This document shows, piece after piece, positions 33,581 through 42,737 of a stretch of DNA of 64,000 bases. This stretch comes from Flavobacteriales bacterium. Lineage in GTDB: Bacteria > Bacteroidota > Bacteroidia > CAIKAF01. The translations under genes and the position numbers were made by a program. Location of the stretch: assembly GCA_025055575.1 (NCBI GenBank), contig JANWWP010000023.1, positions 1 through 64,000 on the forward strand. Reading direction: 5' to 3'. Under the pieces are notes generated by a model that was not told the origin of the DNA, did not search any database, and worked only from the letters and a program-made list of their open reading frames with translations. The stretch's first letter is position 1, and each line of letters begins with the position of its first letter.

Positions 33581-34537
33581 ATGAATTATTTGGATTTTGA
33601 AGAGCCTCTCCGCCAACTCACGGAGGAACGGGAAAGAATGGCCGAACTGGCAGCTAGCACAGGTATTTCAGCCGCCGATACGCTGCAAAGTATCGACGAA
33701 AAGATTGAGCAACTCACCCGCGACATTTACAGCCAACTGACAGCCTGGCAGAAGGTGCAGGTGAGCCGGCATCCGGATAGGCCTTACGTGCTGGCTTACA
33801 TGACAGCCCTGAGCGAAGGATCCTTCATTGAATTGCATGGCGACCGGGGCGTTAAAGATGACAAAGCCATGGTGGGGGGCCTGGGCATGGTAGAGGGCCA
33901 GCCGGTGATGTTTGTGGGCCAGCAGAAAGGTATCAACGCCAAGATGCGCATGATTCGGCGTTTTGGCATGGCCAACCCCGAAGGTTATCGCAAAGCCCTT
34001 CGGCTTATGCGTCTGGCCGAAAAATTCAATATCCCGGTGTGCTGCCTCATCGATACCCCTGGAGCATATCCGGGACTGGAAGCAGAAGAACGCGGCCAGG
34101 GAGAAGCCATCGCTCGAAACATCTATGAAATGTTTGGTCTTCGGGTGCCTATTGTGGTCTTCATCATTGGGGAAGGGGCGTCCGGGGGCGCTTTAGGCAT
34201 CGGGGTGGGCGACAGAGTGTACATGCTTCAATATACCTGGTATTCGGTGATATCGCCCGAAAGCTGTTCCAGCATTTTGTGGCGCAGCTGGGACTTTAAG
34301 GAAAAGGCCGCGGAGGCCCTGAAGCTGACTGCCGATGATATGCTGGCCCTGGGCTTGGTGGATGGTGTGGTGCCTGAACCCCTGGGTGGGGCCCATCGTA
34401 AGCCCGAGGAAGCCTTTGCGCAGGTGAAAAAAACGCTCTTGGAAGCCCTCCAGGATCTGCGACGTATCAAACCTGAAAAGCTGGTGGCCCAAAGACGTGA
34501 AAAATTTTTAAAGATGGCGGTGTATTTAGAAAAATAA
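33581..34537 (+). CDS. accA: Acetyl-CoA carboxylase carboxyltransferase subunit alpha
   Basis: 318 residues. With AccD it transfers carboxyl from biotin to acetyl-CoA, the first step of fatty acid synthesis. Motifs: ARHP-type [78 protein letters not shown] and [17 protein letters not shown], followed by [17 protein letters not shown]. It starts an operon with a flavin reductase gene 8 bp downstream; accD is not in the window. Confidence 0.97.
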   Translation: MNYLDFEEPLRQLTEERERMAELAASTGISAADTLQSIDEKIEQLTRDIYSQLTAWQKVQVSRHPDRPYVLAYMTALSEGSFIELHGDRGVKDDKAMVGGLGMVEGQPVMFVGQQKGINAKMRMIRRFGMANPEGYRKALRLMRLAEKFNIPVCCLIDTPGAYPGLEAEERGQGEAIARNIYEMFGLRVPIVVFIIGEGASGGALGIGVGDRVYMLQYTWYSVISPESCSSILWRSWDFKEKAAEALKLTADDMLALGLVDGVVPEPLGGAHRKPEEAFAQVKKTLLEALQDLRRIKPEKLVAQRREKFLKMAVYLEK

Positions 34538-34545
34538 ATTCGTCC

Positions 34546-35481
34546 ATGAGTTCTGAACAATTTCTTGAAATCCTTCCAGGGGCCCTGCCCACCGCACGTC
34601 TACATGCTTACCTTTTGGCCGGCGTGGCGCCGCGGCCCATTGCTTTTGCATCAACCTTAGATAAAGAAGGGCGGCCTAACCTGGCTCCTTTTAGTTTTTT
34701 CAATGTGTTTGGCAGTCGCCCCCCCCTGGCTATTTTCTCACCTGCCCGACGCGTAAGGGATAATACCACCAAAGACACGTTAGAAAACGTAAAAGAAGTG
34801 CCTGAAGTGGTGATCAATGCTGTGAATTTTGCCATGGTGAATCAGTGCAGCCTGGCCAGCACGGAATATCCGCGTGGGGTGAATGAATTCCTGAAGGCCG
34901 GCCTCACGCCCATACCCTCTGATTTGGTGCGACCTTTCGGCGTGGCCGAAAGTCCATTCCGTATGGAATGTAAGGTGCGCGAAGTGATCGAAACCGGCAC
35001 TGAAGGTGGAGCCGGAAATCTCATTGTCTGTGAAATTCTGAAAATTCACATCCGGCAGGATGTTTTGGACTCTGAGGGTCAGATTGACCAGCATAAAATT
35101 GATCTGGTGGCCCGGCTGGGCAAGGATTGGTACTGCCGGGCTTCCGGCGCGTCGCTTTTTGAAGTCGAAAAACCTTTAGCCCGCCTGGGTGTGGGCATTG
35201 ATAGTCTCCCGGAGTCCGTGCGCACCAGCCCAATACTCACGGGCAACGAACTGGCACGCTTAGGTAACGTGCCGCAACTTCCCTCTCCGGAAGCTGTGTC
35301 GGAATTTGTGGGGTCCGGCCGACTCGAGGAATTGGCTGCGCGGTTGGGTTATTCTCCGGGTGAAATGGCTGTGAGGGCCCACGAAGCAGCCTCTAAATTG
35401 TTAGCCGAAAACCACGTGGAGGAAGCCCTTTTGCTTTTGATGGCTACAGCCCGGGAAGTTTTATCCGATAAAACGGTCTGA
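34546..35481 (+). CDS. Flavin reductase family protein (FMN-binding split barrel)
   Basis: 311 residues. Residues about 25-190 form the FMN-binding split barrel: LLAGVAPRPIAFASTLDKEGRPNLAPFSFFNVF (read in parts), SPARRVRDNTTKDT, VINAVNFAMVNQCS and FRMECKVREVIETG. These enzymes reduce flavin or serve as the reductase of two-component oxygenases. A C-terminal part of about 90 residues (from LARLGVGIDSLP) carries helical repeats AVRAHEAASKLL and is common in Bacteroidota homologues; its role is unknown. It lies between accA and the DUF4286 gene with 8 and 3 bp gaps. Confidence 0.88.
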   Translation: MSSEQFLEILPGALPTARLHAYLLAGVAPRPIAFASTLDKEGRPNLAPFSFFNVFGSRPPLAIFSPARRVRDNTTKDTLENVKEVPEVVINAVNFAMVNQCSLASTEYPRGVNEFLKAGLTPIPSDLVRPFGVAESPFRMECKVREVIETGTEGGAGNLIVCEILKIHIRQDVLDSEGQIDQHKIDLVARLGKDWYCRASGASLFEVEKPLARLGVGIDSLPESVRTSPILTGNELARLGNVPQLPSPEAVSEFVGSGRLEELAARLGYSPGEMAVRAHEAASKLLAENHVEEALLLLMATAREVLSDKTV

Positions 35482-35484
35482 TGA

Positions 35485-35796
35485 ATGGCCGGACCTATCA
35501 TTTACAATGTCACCATCAATGTGGATGATGAAATCCGGGAAGAATGGCTGGATTGGATGCGTCGGGTCCATATTCCCGATGTGATGAACACCGGCTGCTT
35601 CACCAGCTGGCGCCTGTGCCGGCTATTGGTGGAGGAAGAAAAAGGGACCACATTTGCCATCCAATACACCGCGGCCTCTTTGGAAGATTTTGAAAAATAC
35701 CAGAAAAACTTTGCCGCTGAACTCCAAAGACAGCACAGCGAAAAATTCAGGGATCGCTTCGTAGCCTTCCGAACGCTTCTGGAGCAGTTGGAATGA
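35485..35796 (+). CDS. DUF4286 family protein
   Basis: 103 residues, a small ferredoxin-like alpha/beta fold of the DUF4286 family (IYNVTINVDDEIREEWLDWM ... HIPDVMNTGCFTSWRLCRLL ... FAIQYTAASLEDFEKYQ). No catalytic residues are evident; the cytoplasmic function is unknown. In Bacteroidota this family is often encoded just before rsmA, as here, where the stop overlaps the rsmA ATG by four bases. Confidence 0.88.
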   Translation: MAGPIIYNVTINVDDEIREEWLDWMRRVHIPDVMNTGCFTSWRLCRLLVEEEKGTTFAIQYTAASLEDFEKYQKNFAAELQRQHSEKFRDRFVAFRTLLEQLE

Positions 35797-36569
35797 AAAA
35801 CTTTGCTGCGCGCAAAAGCTTCGGACAGCACTTCCTGAAGACCGATTCCAAAGCCTGGCAGATAGCGCAAGTCCATTTAGAACACGCGGGCGCCCTCCCG
35901 GTGCTGGAAGTGGGTGCCGGCCTAGGCCACCTGACCCGGTATCTCACCTCAGCCCGTGACCTCGAAATCGTGGAATTGGACAGCCGCTGCATTCCCCATT
36001 TATTAAAAAGCTACGGCACGGTGGCGCGCATCGTGCATGGAGATTTTCTGGAAGTTTTTCCGGATGCATTCGATCATCCGGAATATGCCCTTGTCGGGAA
36101 TTTCCCATACAATATTTCATCCCAAATTCTTCTAAAGATTTTGGACCATGCACCGCGGGTACCCCTGTTCACCGGCATGTTCCAACTGGAGGTGGCCCGG
36201 CGCCTGATATCGACGCCCGGATCCCGTGAATACGGTATTCTCAGCGTTCTGCTTCAGGCTCAATACGAGGGGCGGATCCTTCTGCATCTCAGACCCGGAG
36301 ATTTTCAGCCGCCACCGGCCGTTCATTCAGCCGTCATTCTTTGCCAACGTAAAGAAAATTTTCTCTTGCCTTGCGCGGCGGAGACTTTGCGCCGCGTAAC
36401 CCGGGCCGCTTTTGGCCAAAGACGCAAAATTCTGCGCAACAGCCTGGGCCGTGAACTTCCTGCTTTGCTTCCCTATTTGGCACACCATAATCTGGAAGAA
36501 AAAAGGGCCGAACAATTGTCATGGCAGATTTACGTGGAGCTTGCTCTGGAGCTGGAGGAGGAGGGTTGA
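35793..36569 (+). CDS. rsmA: 16S rRNA (adenine1518/1519-N6)-dimethyltransferase
   Basis: 258 residues (KsgA). Dimethylates two adenines in helix 45 of 16S rRNA during late 30S assembly. Motifs: ARKSFGQHFLKTDSKAWQI, SAM site VLEVGAGLGHLTRYL, acidic IVELDSRC, GDFLEV and the catalytic NFPYNIS loop, then the C-terminal helical domain with AFGQRRKILRNSL. Coupled to the DUF4286 gene by an ATGA overlap. Confidence 0.97.
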   Translation: MKNFAARKSFGQHFLKTDSKAWQIAQVHLEHAGALPVLEVGAGLGHLTRYLTSARDLEIVELDSRCIPHLLKSYGTVARIVHGDFLEVFPDAFDHPEYALVGNFPYNISSQILLKILDHAPRVPLFTGMFQLEVARRLISTPGSREYGILSVLLQAQYEGRILLHLRPGDFQPPPAVHSAVILCQRKENFLLPCAAETLRRVTRAAFGQRRKILRNSLGRELPALLPYLAHHNLEEKRAEQLSWQIYVELALELEEEG

Positions 36570-36593
36570 TTCTCCGCAGGAAATCAGGCGCTT

Positions 36594-36625
36594 TTTGTGG
36601 AACTTTCCAACCATCCTTAACTTTG
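36594..36625 (+). promoter_or_regulatory. Promoter of the DUF151 gene (TTTG-N20-TAACTTTG)
   Basis: TTTG at 36594-36597 and TAACTTTG at 36618-36625 with a 20-bp spacer, a full consensus match. The -7 box ends 23 bp before ATG 36649, which supports that start over the much longer open frame beginning inside rsmA. Confidence 0.7.
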
Positions 36626-36648
36626 TAAAAAAAACTTCAACCGGATTT

Positions 36649-37251
36649 ATGAAAAAAGTGCGTCTGGAGGTTTTGGGTCTATCGCAGAGTCAGGTACAAG
36701 AATCTTCCTACGCCCTTGTTCTGGGAGACGAGGCCGGCGAACGAAGGCTTCCTATCATCATTGGCAGTTGGGAAGCGCAGGCCATTGCGCTCAAATTGGA
36801 AAATCTGCCCACTCAACGGCCCCTTACCCACGACTTGTTCAAAAACTTTGCCGAAGCCTTTGGTATCCAGTTGGTGGAAGTGGTGATCAACAATCTGCAG
36901 GAAGGTATTTTTTACAGTGTGCTCATATGTGAAAAAGAAGGCGAACGCGTGGAAATTGATTCCCGTACCTCCGACGCCATAGCTTTGGCGCTGCGCTTCG
37001 ATTGCCCTATTTATACTTATGATTTTATTCTGAGTTCCGCCGGTATCGCCGCCCAGTCTCTCAGGGAACCTGCTGAGGGCGGCGAAGAAGGTGAAGCCAT
37101 GCAGGAATCCTTTGAAAAATCCGGTGCTTTAGAAAACTTAACGGTAGCGCACCTGAAAGAAAAACTCAAAGAAGCGGTGGAAAGCGAGAATTACGAACTG
37201 GCCTCCCGCATCCGGGATGAATTGAAAAAAAGAAAAGCCCTAGACGGCTGA
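36649..37251 (+). CDS. Bifunctional nuclease family protein (DUF151) with UVR domain
   Basis: 200 residues from ATG 36649 (MKKVRLEVLGLS). DUF151 domain: SYALVLGDEAGERRLPIIIG, EAQAIALKLENL, THDLFKNFAEAFG, RTSDAIALALRFDCPIY. The last 40 residues form a UVR-type helical hairpin (LTVAHLKEKLKEAVESENYE ... ELKKRK), as in UvrB/UvrC and Clp adaptors. Members were described as nucleases in plants and Mycobacterium-like contexts; the bacterial role is uncertain. It is directly followed by the nucleoside transporter gene without a gap, a pairing I recall as recurrent in Bacteroidota. Confidence 0.9.
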   Translation: MKKVRLEVLGLSQSQVQESSYALVLGDEAGERRLPIIIGSWEAQAIALKLENLPTQRPLTHDLFKNFAEAFGIQLVEVVINNLQEGIFYSVLICEKEGERVEIDSRTSDAIALALRFDCPIYTYDFILSSAGIAAQSLREPAEGGEEGEAMQESFEKSGALENLTVAHLKEKLKEAVESENYELASRIRDELKKRKALDG

Positions 37252-38697
37252 ATGAAATCTGTTGTAAAATTATTCCTACCCCACCGGTGGGTCCTCCGAA
37301 GGCTTGTTTTTTTCCTGGGCTTGGCGGCATGTCCCGCACTCTGTGCTGCCCAGGCCGAAGGAACCGCACTCCCTCAAAGCGGAAATGGCACTGGTATTAT
37401 AGAGGATTTACTCCGCGGTGTCCTGGGCCTGGGTTTTTGCATCGGTCTTTGTGTGCTCTTTAGCACCCATCGGCGTCGTATCCCTTGGCCCTTGGTGGCT
37501 AAGGCTTTAGTGCTGCAACTGGGGATTGCCCTTCTTGTACTCAAGGTGCCGGCCGCGCAAAAAATGTTTGAGTGGGTGAGCAAGGCTTTTGTGAAAGTTT
37601 TATCCTTCTCCTCGGAAGGGGCTTCCTTTCTTTTTAAATCTTTTGGTTTAGGTGTGATGGAGTCGCCTCTACAAAATTTTGCATTCGTCATTTTGCCGGT
37701 GATCATCTTTTTTTCGGCTTTATCCAGTGTGCTGTTTTTTTTGGGGGTATTGCAAAAAGTGGTGTTGGCCTTTGCCTGGCTGATGCGTAATACACTGAAA
37801 ATTTCCGGATCGGAAAGCTTAGCGGCCGCTGCAAATATTTTTCTGGGACAAACGGAAGCCCCATTGCTCATAAAACCTTATATACCCGGCATGACCCGCA
37901 GCGAATTAATGTGTCTTATGACCGGCGGGATGGCTACCATTGCGGGCAGCGTTTTTGCGGCCTACGTGGGCTATCTGGGGGGCAGTGATCCCCAGGCCCA
38001 AATTTTTTTTGCTAAGCACCTACTCACCGCCAGCGTTATGAGCGCTCCGGCAGCTGTGGCAGCGGCCAAAATCCTGGTTCCTGAAACCGCTGCCATAAAC
38101 CAGTCCCTGGAGGTGAACCGCGAAAAAATCGGCGCCAATTTTCTGGATGCGGTATCAAATGGCACCGCCGATGGTATCCGCTTGGCCATCAATGTGGCGG
38201 CTATGCTTCTCGTTTTTATTGCTTTTGTGGCCATGATCAATTTTATTCTCGCCAAAGTGGGCCTCTGGACCGGTTTGAATACACTGGTTCAATCCATCTC
38301 GGGAGGCCGCTATGCGGAGTTCAGCCTGGATAGCCTCTTGGGTATTTTGGGGGCGCCGATCAGCTGGCTTCTGGGTGTTCCAAGAGAAGATATGTTTGTG
38401 GTAGGCCAATTATTGGGCCAAAAAACCGTCCTCAATGAGTTTTACGCATATGCCCAGTTGGGTCGCCTTCTTCAAACCCCGGGCAGTTTCACCCACACCA
38501 AGTCTGTCCTCATGTGCACATACATTCTTTGTGGCTTTGCCAACCTGGCGTCCATCGGTATTCAGATTGGAGGGATTGGGGCCCTGGCCCCATCCCGCAA
38601 AAGCGAGTTGGCTTCATTGGGGTTTCTGGCCTTACTGGGAGGCACAGTAGCCTCTTTATTCACGGCCGTGCTGGTGGGCATGGTGTACGGTTTGTAA
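37252..38697 (+). CDS. Concentrative nucleoside transporter (CNT/NupC family)
   Basis: 481 residues. Sodium- or proton-coupled nucleoside importer in the inner membrane. After an N-terminal hydrophobic segment (FFLGLAACPALCAAQ, which looks like a signal peptide) come about ten membrane segments. Family motifs: GQTEAPLLIKPYIPGMTRSE (substrate-binding HP1/TM region), GGMATIAGSVFAAYVG, SAPAAVAAAKIL and GFANLASIGIQIGG. Its ATG starts right after the stop of the DUF151 gene. Confidence 0.94.
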   Translation: MKSVVKLFLPHRWVLRRLVFFLGLAACPALCAAQAEGTALPQSGNGTGIIEDLLRGVLGLGFCIGLCVLFSTHRRRIPWPLVAKALVLQLGIALLVLKVPAAQKMFEWVSKAFVKVLSFSSEGASFLFKSFGLGVMESPLQNFAFVILPVIIFFSALSSVLFFLGVLQKVVLAFAWLMRNTLKISGSESLAAAANIFLGQTEAPLLIKPYIPGMTRSELMCLMTGGMATIAGSVFAAYVGYLGGSDPQAQIFFAKHLLTASVMSAPAAVAAAKILVPETAAINQSLEVNREKIGANFLDAVSNGTADGIRLAINVAAMLLVFIAFVAMINFILAKVGLWTGLNTLVQSISGGRYAEFSLDSLLGILGAPISWLLGVPREDMFVVGQLLGQKTVLNEFYAYAQLGRLLQTPGSFTHTKSVLMCTYILCGFANLASIGIQIGGIGALAPSRKSELASLGFLALLGGTVASLFTAVLVGMVYGL

Positions 38698-38707
38698 CCT
38701 TTGCACG

Positions 38708-40693
38708 GTGAATTTTTTCAGAAATAATTTAGACAAGGCTCAAAGTCCGTATTTAAAACAACATGCCCAGAACCCCGTCTTCTGGCAAACCTGGCATCGC
38801 GCGGTATTTGAAGAGGCCCAGCGCCGCGACTGTTTGGTAATACTTAGCATTGGCTATGCCACATGCCACTGGTGCCATGTGATGGAACATGAGAGCTTTT
38901 CCGATCCGCTCGTGGCCGAAGTAATGAATGCCCATTACCTCTGCATTAAGGTGGACCGTGAAGAGCTACCGGATGTGGACGCCTATTATATGGATGCCGT
39001 CCAGGCCATGGGAATACCCGGAGGCTGGCCTCTCAACCTCATTTTATTATCGGATGGCCGTCCGGTTTTCGGCGGCACGTATTTCCCGAAACAAAGATGG
39101 CTGCGCCTTTTGCAGGACCTTGCTGAACTGTACAAAAGTGAAAAAAAACGCTTTCTGGAATATGCTGAACAACTCGCTCTCGCCCTCCAGGAATATGGAC
39201 CCACCGGAAGTCGCGTTCCCCAGCAGACGGATGAATCCCAGCTGAAAGAAGCACTGAATACTTTATTCCAGCAATTTGACACGTCGTACGGCGGGCTTAA
39301 GAAAGCCCCTAAATTTCCGGTACCCGTGTGGTGGAATTTCGTGTTAGACTATGCCCTTTTACATCAGCGCCCGGACCTGGCAGATCATGTGCATTTCACA
39401 TTAGGAAAAATGGCTTTGAGCGGACTTAGGGATCATGTGGAAGGCGGATTTTTCAGATATTCTACGGATGCGGCTTGGCACATCCCCCATTTTGAGAAAA
39501 TGCTCTATGACAATGCTCAGCTCATCAGCCTCTTTTCCAGGGCTTATCGCCACAGGCACATTCCATTATATAAAGATGTAGTGAATACCACCACAGCCTG
39601 GCTGGAAGCCCGGCTGCAGCTACCCAATGGCCTGTATGCCAGCGGACTGGATGCCGATTCGGCAGAGGGGGAAGGCGCCTACTATACTTTTAGAGAAGAA
39701 GAATTAAAAAATTTGGGGGGAACTGAATTTTCCTGCATGGCCGAAGCTTTGGGAATACTTCCTGAACTTCGGTGGGAGGGCCGGTATCATGTTTTTCCCA
39801 AAAAATTGTTCGATGCCTTTCCTGCTGAAGGAAAAGATGCGACATATTACACCCATGTGTGGACAGCTCTGCGGACACTTCGTCAGGACCGCCCGACGCC
39901 GGCGCTGGACGACAAAGCTTTGCTGGGCTGGAATGCCTTGCTCGTCAAAGCCTTTGTGGAAGCGGCATGGGCTTTCCCAAAAGCGGGTTTTGAGGAAAAA
40001 GCACAAAATCTAGCCCAAAGGTTAAAAGACCATTTTCTGTCTGAGAAGAACCGGCCTTTGCGTTGTTGTTATCCGGATGGCACCCGTATCTCAGCCCGTT
40101 CCGATGATCTGGCTCTGGCTATTGAGGCCTTCATTTATCTGGCAGCCCTCACCGGCAGCGATGCCCACTGGCAGCTGGCTGTTCAGCTCATGAACTTGGC
40201 TTTGGAGACATTTGGCGATCCTGCAGAGCCATTTTTCCGAATGACTTCCTTGCAGGAAAATAATCTTTTGCCCGCGCCGCTTTATGAAACCGAAGATTCT
40301 GTCATTCCTTCGGCCAACGCTGTCATGTGTGGAAATTTGATGTACTTAGGAATTTTTACAGGGAATACGGCCTGGATAGAAAATGCATTGCGGATGTTAG
40401 AGGCCATCCGCCCGATGGCCTACCGCTACCCAGGCGCTCACGGCTTGTGGCTATCCTGGCAAAGCCTTCTGCCTGAGGGTCCCGCTATTTCTGCACTCAC
40501 CAATCGGGCCCCGGATAAATGGATGGAAGTGGCACAATGTTACAGGCCGGGAGTATTGCCCATAAAAGGATCCGAAACTTCAGCATGGCCTTTTATTGCG
40601 GAAAAAAGACGGGCCCCCGGAAGTTGGCATCTGTGCAACGTACACACCTGTCTTCCCCCTGCCGCCCACTTTTGCGCATCATCAGAAGACTAG
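38708..40693 (+). CDS. DUF255 / thioredoxin-domain protein (YyaL/SPATA20 family)
   Basis: 661 residues from GTG 38708, ten bases after the transporter gene. The N-terminal thioredoxin-like domain opens LDKAQSPYLKQHAQNPVFW and has the CHWCH motif in SIGYATCHWCHVMEHESF, followed by IKVDREELPDVDAYYMDAVQ and GGWPLNLILLSDGRPVFGGTYFP. The remainder is an (alpha/alpha)6-barrel with KAPKFPVPVWWNF, HVEGGFFRYSTDAAWHIPHFEK and LDADSAEGEGAYYTF. The family is universal but its activity is not settled; a redox or sugar-epimerase-like role has been suggested from fold. Confidence 0.95.
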   Translation: MNFFRNNLDKAQSPYLKQHAQNPVFWQTWHRAVFEEAQRRDCLVILSIGYATCHWCHVMEHESFSDPLVAEVMNAHYLCIKVDREELPDVDAYYMDAVQAMGIPGGWPLNLILLSDGRPVFGGTYFPKQRWLRLLQDLAELYKSEKKRFLEYAEQLALALQEYGPTGSRVPQQTDESQLKEALNTLFQQFDTSYGGLKKAPKFPVPVWWNFVLDYALLHQRPDLADHVHFTLGKMALSGLRDHVEGGFFRYSTDAAWHIPHFEKMLYDNAQLISLFSRAYRHRHIPLYKDVVNTTTAWLEARLQLPNGLYASGLDADSAEGEGAYYTFREEELKNLGGTEFSCMAEALGILPELRWEGRYHVFPKKLFDAFPAEGKDATYYTHVWTALRTLRQDRPTPALDDKALLGWNALLVKAFVEAAWAFPKAGFEEKAQNLAQRLKDHFLSEKNRPLRCCYPDGTRISARSDDLALAIEAFIYLAALTGSDAHWQLAVQLMNLALETFGDPAEPFFRMTSLQENNLLPAPLYETEDSVIPSANAVMCGNLMYLGIFTGNTAWIENALRMLEAIRPMAYRYPGAHGLWLSWQSLLPEGPAISALTNRAPDKWMEVAQCYRPGVLPIKGSETSAWPFIAEKRRAPGSWHLCNVHTCLPPAAHFCASSED

Positions 40694-40738
40694 GAAAACC
40701 TCTGATTAAAGGATTTTTTCCTAATCGGGCAGAAAAAC

Positions 40739-40769
40739 TTGGAAAAGCCTTCTGATTTTCCTAACTTTG
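40739..40769 (+). promoter_or_regulatory. Promoter of the sialidase-like T9SS gene (TTG-N20-TAACTTTG)
   Basis: TTG at 40739-40741 and TAACTTTG at 40762-40769, spacer 20 bp, full consensus. The -7 box ends 19 bp before the ATG. Confidence 0.7.
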
Positions 40770-40788
40770 ACTTGAAATTAGCATAAAC

Positions 40789-42669
40789 ATGAAGAAAGTT
40801 GCCTTTTCCATTTTAAGTCTTTCAATTGGGGCCTTGGCCGTTCAAGCACAAACGCTTCAGGGCCTCACAAAAAATGCCGTTTCCGGCGTGGCCTTGAAAA
40901 CTACCAATTACAAATACACCGGGGAAGAAATTCTTCCGGCGCTCATCGCCCCCGCCGCGCCTTATGTTTCGGCAGCTTACGACCAGTATGAGAAAGCCAT
41001 GAACGAGGTGACAGCCGTAAAAATTGGGACCACCCGTTACGATTTACAGTCCAATTATGCAGTGGCCAACCGGATAAAATTTTATCCGGATAAAACCGTC
41101 ACTTGTGTGTGGACCATGTCCCTCACAGATGGTGGATGGCCCGACCGCGGCACTGGTCTTAATTACTGGAATGGCACCTCCTGGGCCTATCCGGATCCAG
41201 GACCCACCAGCCGCATAGAAACCGTTCGTATCGGCTGGCCCACGCTGGACTTCGTGGAAACAGTGAATAAAAAGGAATTTGTAATTTCCCACAATGCCGC
41301 CAATCCCTCCCTTCATATTATTGGACAAGCCAACAAAGGCTCCATGGCCTGGACCGGTGAAGCCGACATCACCCAATTACCCACCCTGTGGCCCCGTTGC
41401 AAGACCGGCGGGCCCGACGGCAGCACCATCCACTGCATTTCCACTACCGACCCAAGCGGGGCGCCCTATCAAGGCATTTTGGCAGCCAATGTTTACGCAC
41501 GCAGCTTAAATGGTGGCGCCACCTGGGATCAGACCATGGTTATTCTGCCCGGCATGGACAGCACCCAAACCTCGGGAGGTGGCGGTGATACCTACGCCAT
41601 CGACGTGCGCGGAAATACTGTAGTTGCGGCCTTCTTCAACACTTTTGAACCCAGTTTCATTCTCAAATCCACCGATAATGGCAACACTTGGACTAAAACA
41701 GTCTTTGTAAATACCGGATTCGGGAAGTACAATGTGGACGGCCAAATCAGTGACGTGAACGGGGATATGATACCCGACACCGTGACCAGCACCGATCAGG
41801 CCGGCACCGTCATTTTAGATCAGAATAATGTGGCTCATGTCTTTTTTGGAGCCATGCGCTATCTGGATGATGTAGATACCGGCGGCACTTATTCCTACTT
41901 CCCCGGCACAAGCGGACTTTTCCATTGGGCTGAAGGCATGAGCCAACCTGCCTTGGTGGCAGATCTTGTGGATGAAAACGGAAACGGTACGATTGATATT
42001 GCCGGCACCAGTGAAATTGCTACTTACTACACATCTCTCACTTCCCATCCCACAGCTACCATTGGGCCTAATGGTGAAATAGGGGTAGGCTATTCCGGTT
42101 TTGATGAATCCCGCATGAGCGCTAACCAAACCCAAAAGCTACGGCGACTTTATTTCATTAAATCCACCGATGGGGGCACCACCTGGTCGGCGCCCCAGCA
42201 AGTTGCTGAGGCCGGGGACGAATTTGGAGAATATATGTATGCCACTCTGGCTCCCAACAGCGACAATAACATCCGCCTTTGGGTACAAAGAGACTACGAG
42301 CCTGGTTTGATTGTTCGCGGCGATCAGGACAGTCCCGACAACAACGACATCCTGTATTTGCAACTCACCTGGGATTTCCAAGATGCTCTCGTAGGTATCA
42401 AAAATGATTTCCAACTCGCCCGTCAAGCCAGACTCCAGCCCAACCCTGCCAGGGATGTGACTTACCTTTCAGCAGACCTTGTGAAAGGGGGTCTTTTCTC
42501 CATCCAAATTATGGACAACACAGGCAAAATCATTCAGCACAATACACAGTCTTTATCCGCCGGCCTTAACAGCATTCCACTCTCGGTGGAAAGCCTGTCC
42601 AGCGGCTTGTACCATGTTGTGCTGCAAAATGCAGAAGGGAGGATTTCCATTCCTTTAATTCGGAATTAA
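40789..42669 (+). CDS. T9SS cargo protein with Asp-box (BNR) repeats, sialidase-like fold
   Basis: 626 residues. Signal peptide cut near AVQAQ; the body is a probable beta-propeller with three Asp boxes: SLNGGATW (about residue 238), STDNGNTW (about 294) and STDGGTTW (about 458). This fold occurs in sialidases and in many non-enzymatic surface proteins; the catalytic Arg triad and Tyr of sialidases could not be recognised. The C-terminal 80 residues are a type A sorting domain (LQPNPARDVTYLS ... LSSGLYHVVLQNAEGR). Expected on the cell surface or released. Strong promoter upstream, terminator downstream. Confidence 0.88.
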   Translation: MKKVAFSILSLSIGALAVQAQTLQGLTKNAVSGVALKTTNYKYTGEEILPALIAPAAPYVSAAYDQYEKAMNEVTAVKIGTTRYDLQSNYAVANRIKFYPDKTVTCVWTMSLTDGGWPDRGTGLNYWNGTSWAYPDPGPTSRIETVRIGWPTLDFVETVNKKEFVISHNAANPSLHIIGQANKGSMAWTGEADITQLPTLWPRCKTGGPDGSTIHCISTTDPSGAPYQGILAANVYARSLNGGATWDQTMVILPGMDSTQTSGGGGDTYAIDVRGNTVVAAFFNTFEPSFILKSTDNGNTWTKTVFVNTGFGKYNVDGQISDVNGDMIPDTVTSTDQAGTVILDQNNVAHVFFGAMRYLDDVDTGGTYSYFPGTSGLFHWAEGMSQPALVADLVDENGNGTIDIAGTSEIATYYTSLTSHPTATIGPNGEIGVGYSGFDESRMSANQTQKLRRLYFIKSTDGGTTWSAPQQVAEAGDEFGEYMYATLAPNSDNNIRLWVQRDYEPGLIVRGDQDSPDNNDILYLQLTWDFQDALVGIKNDFQLARQARLQPNPARDVTYLSADLVKGGLFSIQIMDNTGKIIQHNTQSLSAGLNSIPLSVESLSSGLYHVVLQNAEGRISIPLIRN

Positions 42670-42685
42670 AAAAATGAACCTTAAG

Positions 42686-42719
42686 TTGAGCCGGCGCATA
42701 GCCGGCTTTTTTATTTTTG
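42686..42719 (+). promoter_or_regulatory. Promoter overlapping a terminator (TTG-N23-TATTTTTG)
   Basis: TATTTTTG at 42712-42719 is an exact -7 match 18 bp before the ATG at 42738; TTG at 42686-42688 lies 23 bp upstream, at the long end of the accepted spacing. The terminator hairpin of the preceding gene fills the spacer. Confidence 0.5.
42689..42712 (+). terminator. Intrinsic terminator of the sialidase-like gene
   Basis: Perfect 7-bp stem AGCCGGC/GCCGGCT, loop GCATA, then TTTTTT with further T after one A. It starts 19 bp after the stop codon. Confidence 0.85.
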
Positions 42720-42737
42720 TGAAGTGAATTAAAAAAA

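Noticed and set aside
36412..36648. Upstream 79-codon extension of the DUF151 gene
   Set aside because: It lies inside rsmA in another frame; a full-consensus promoter (36594-36625) sits inside it and the family start is at 36649.
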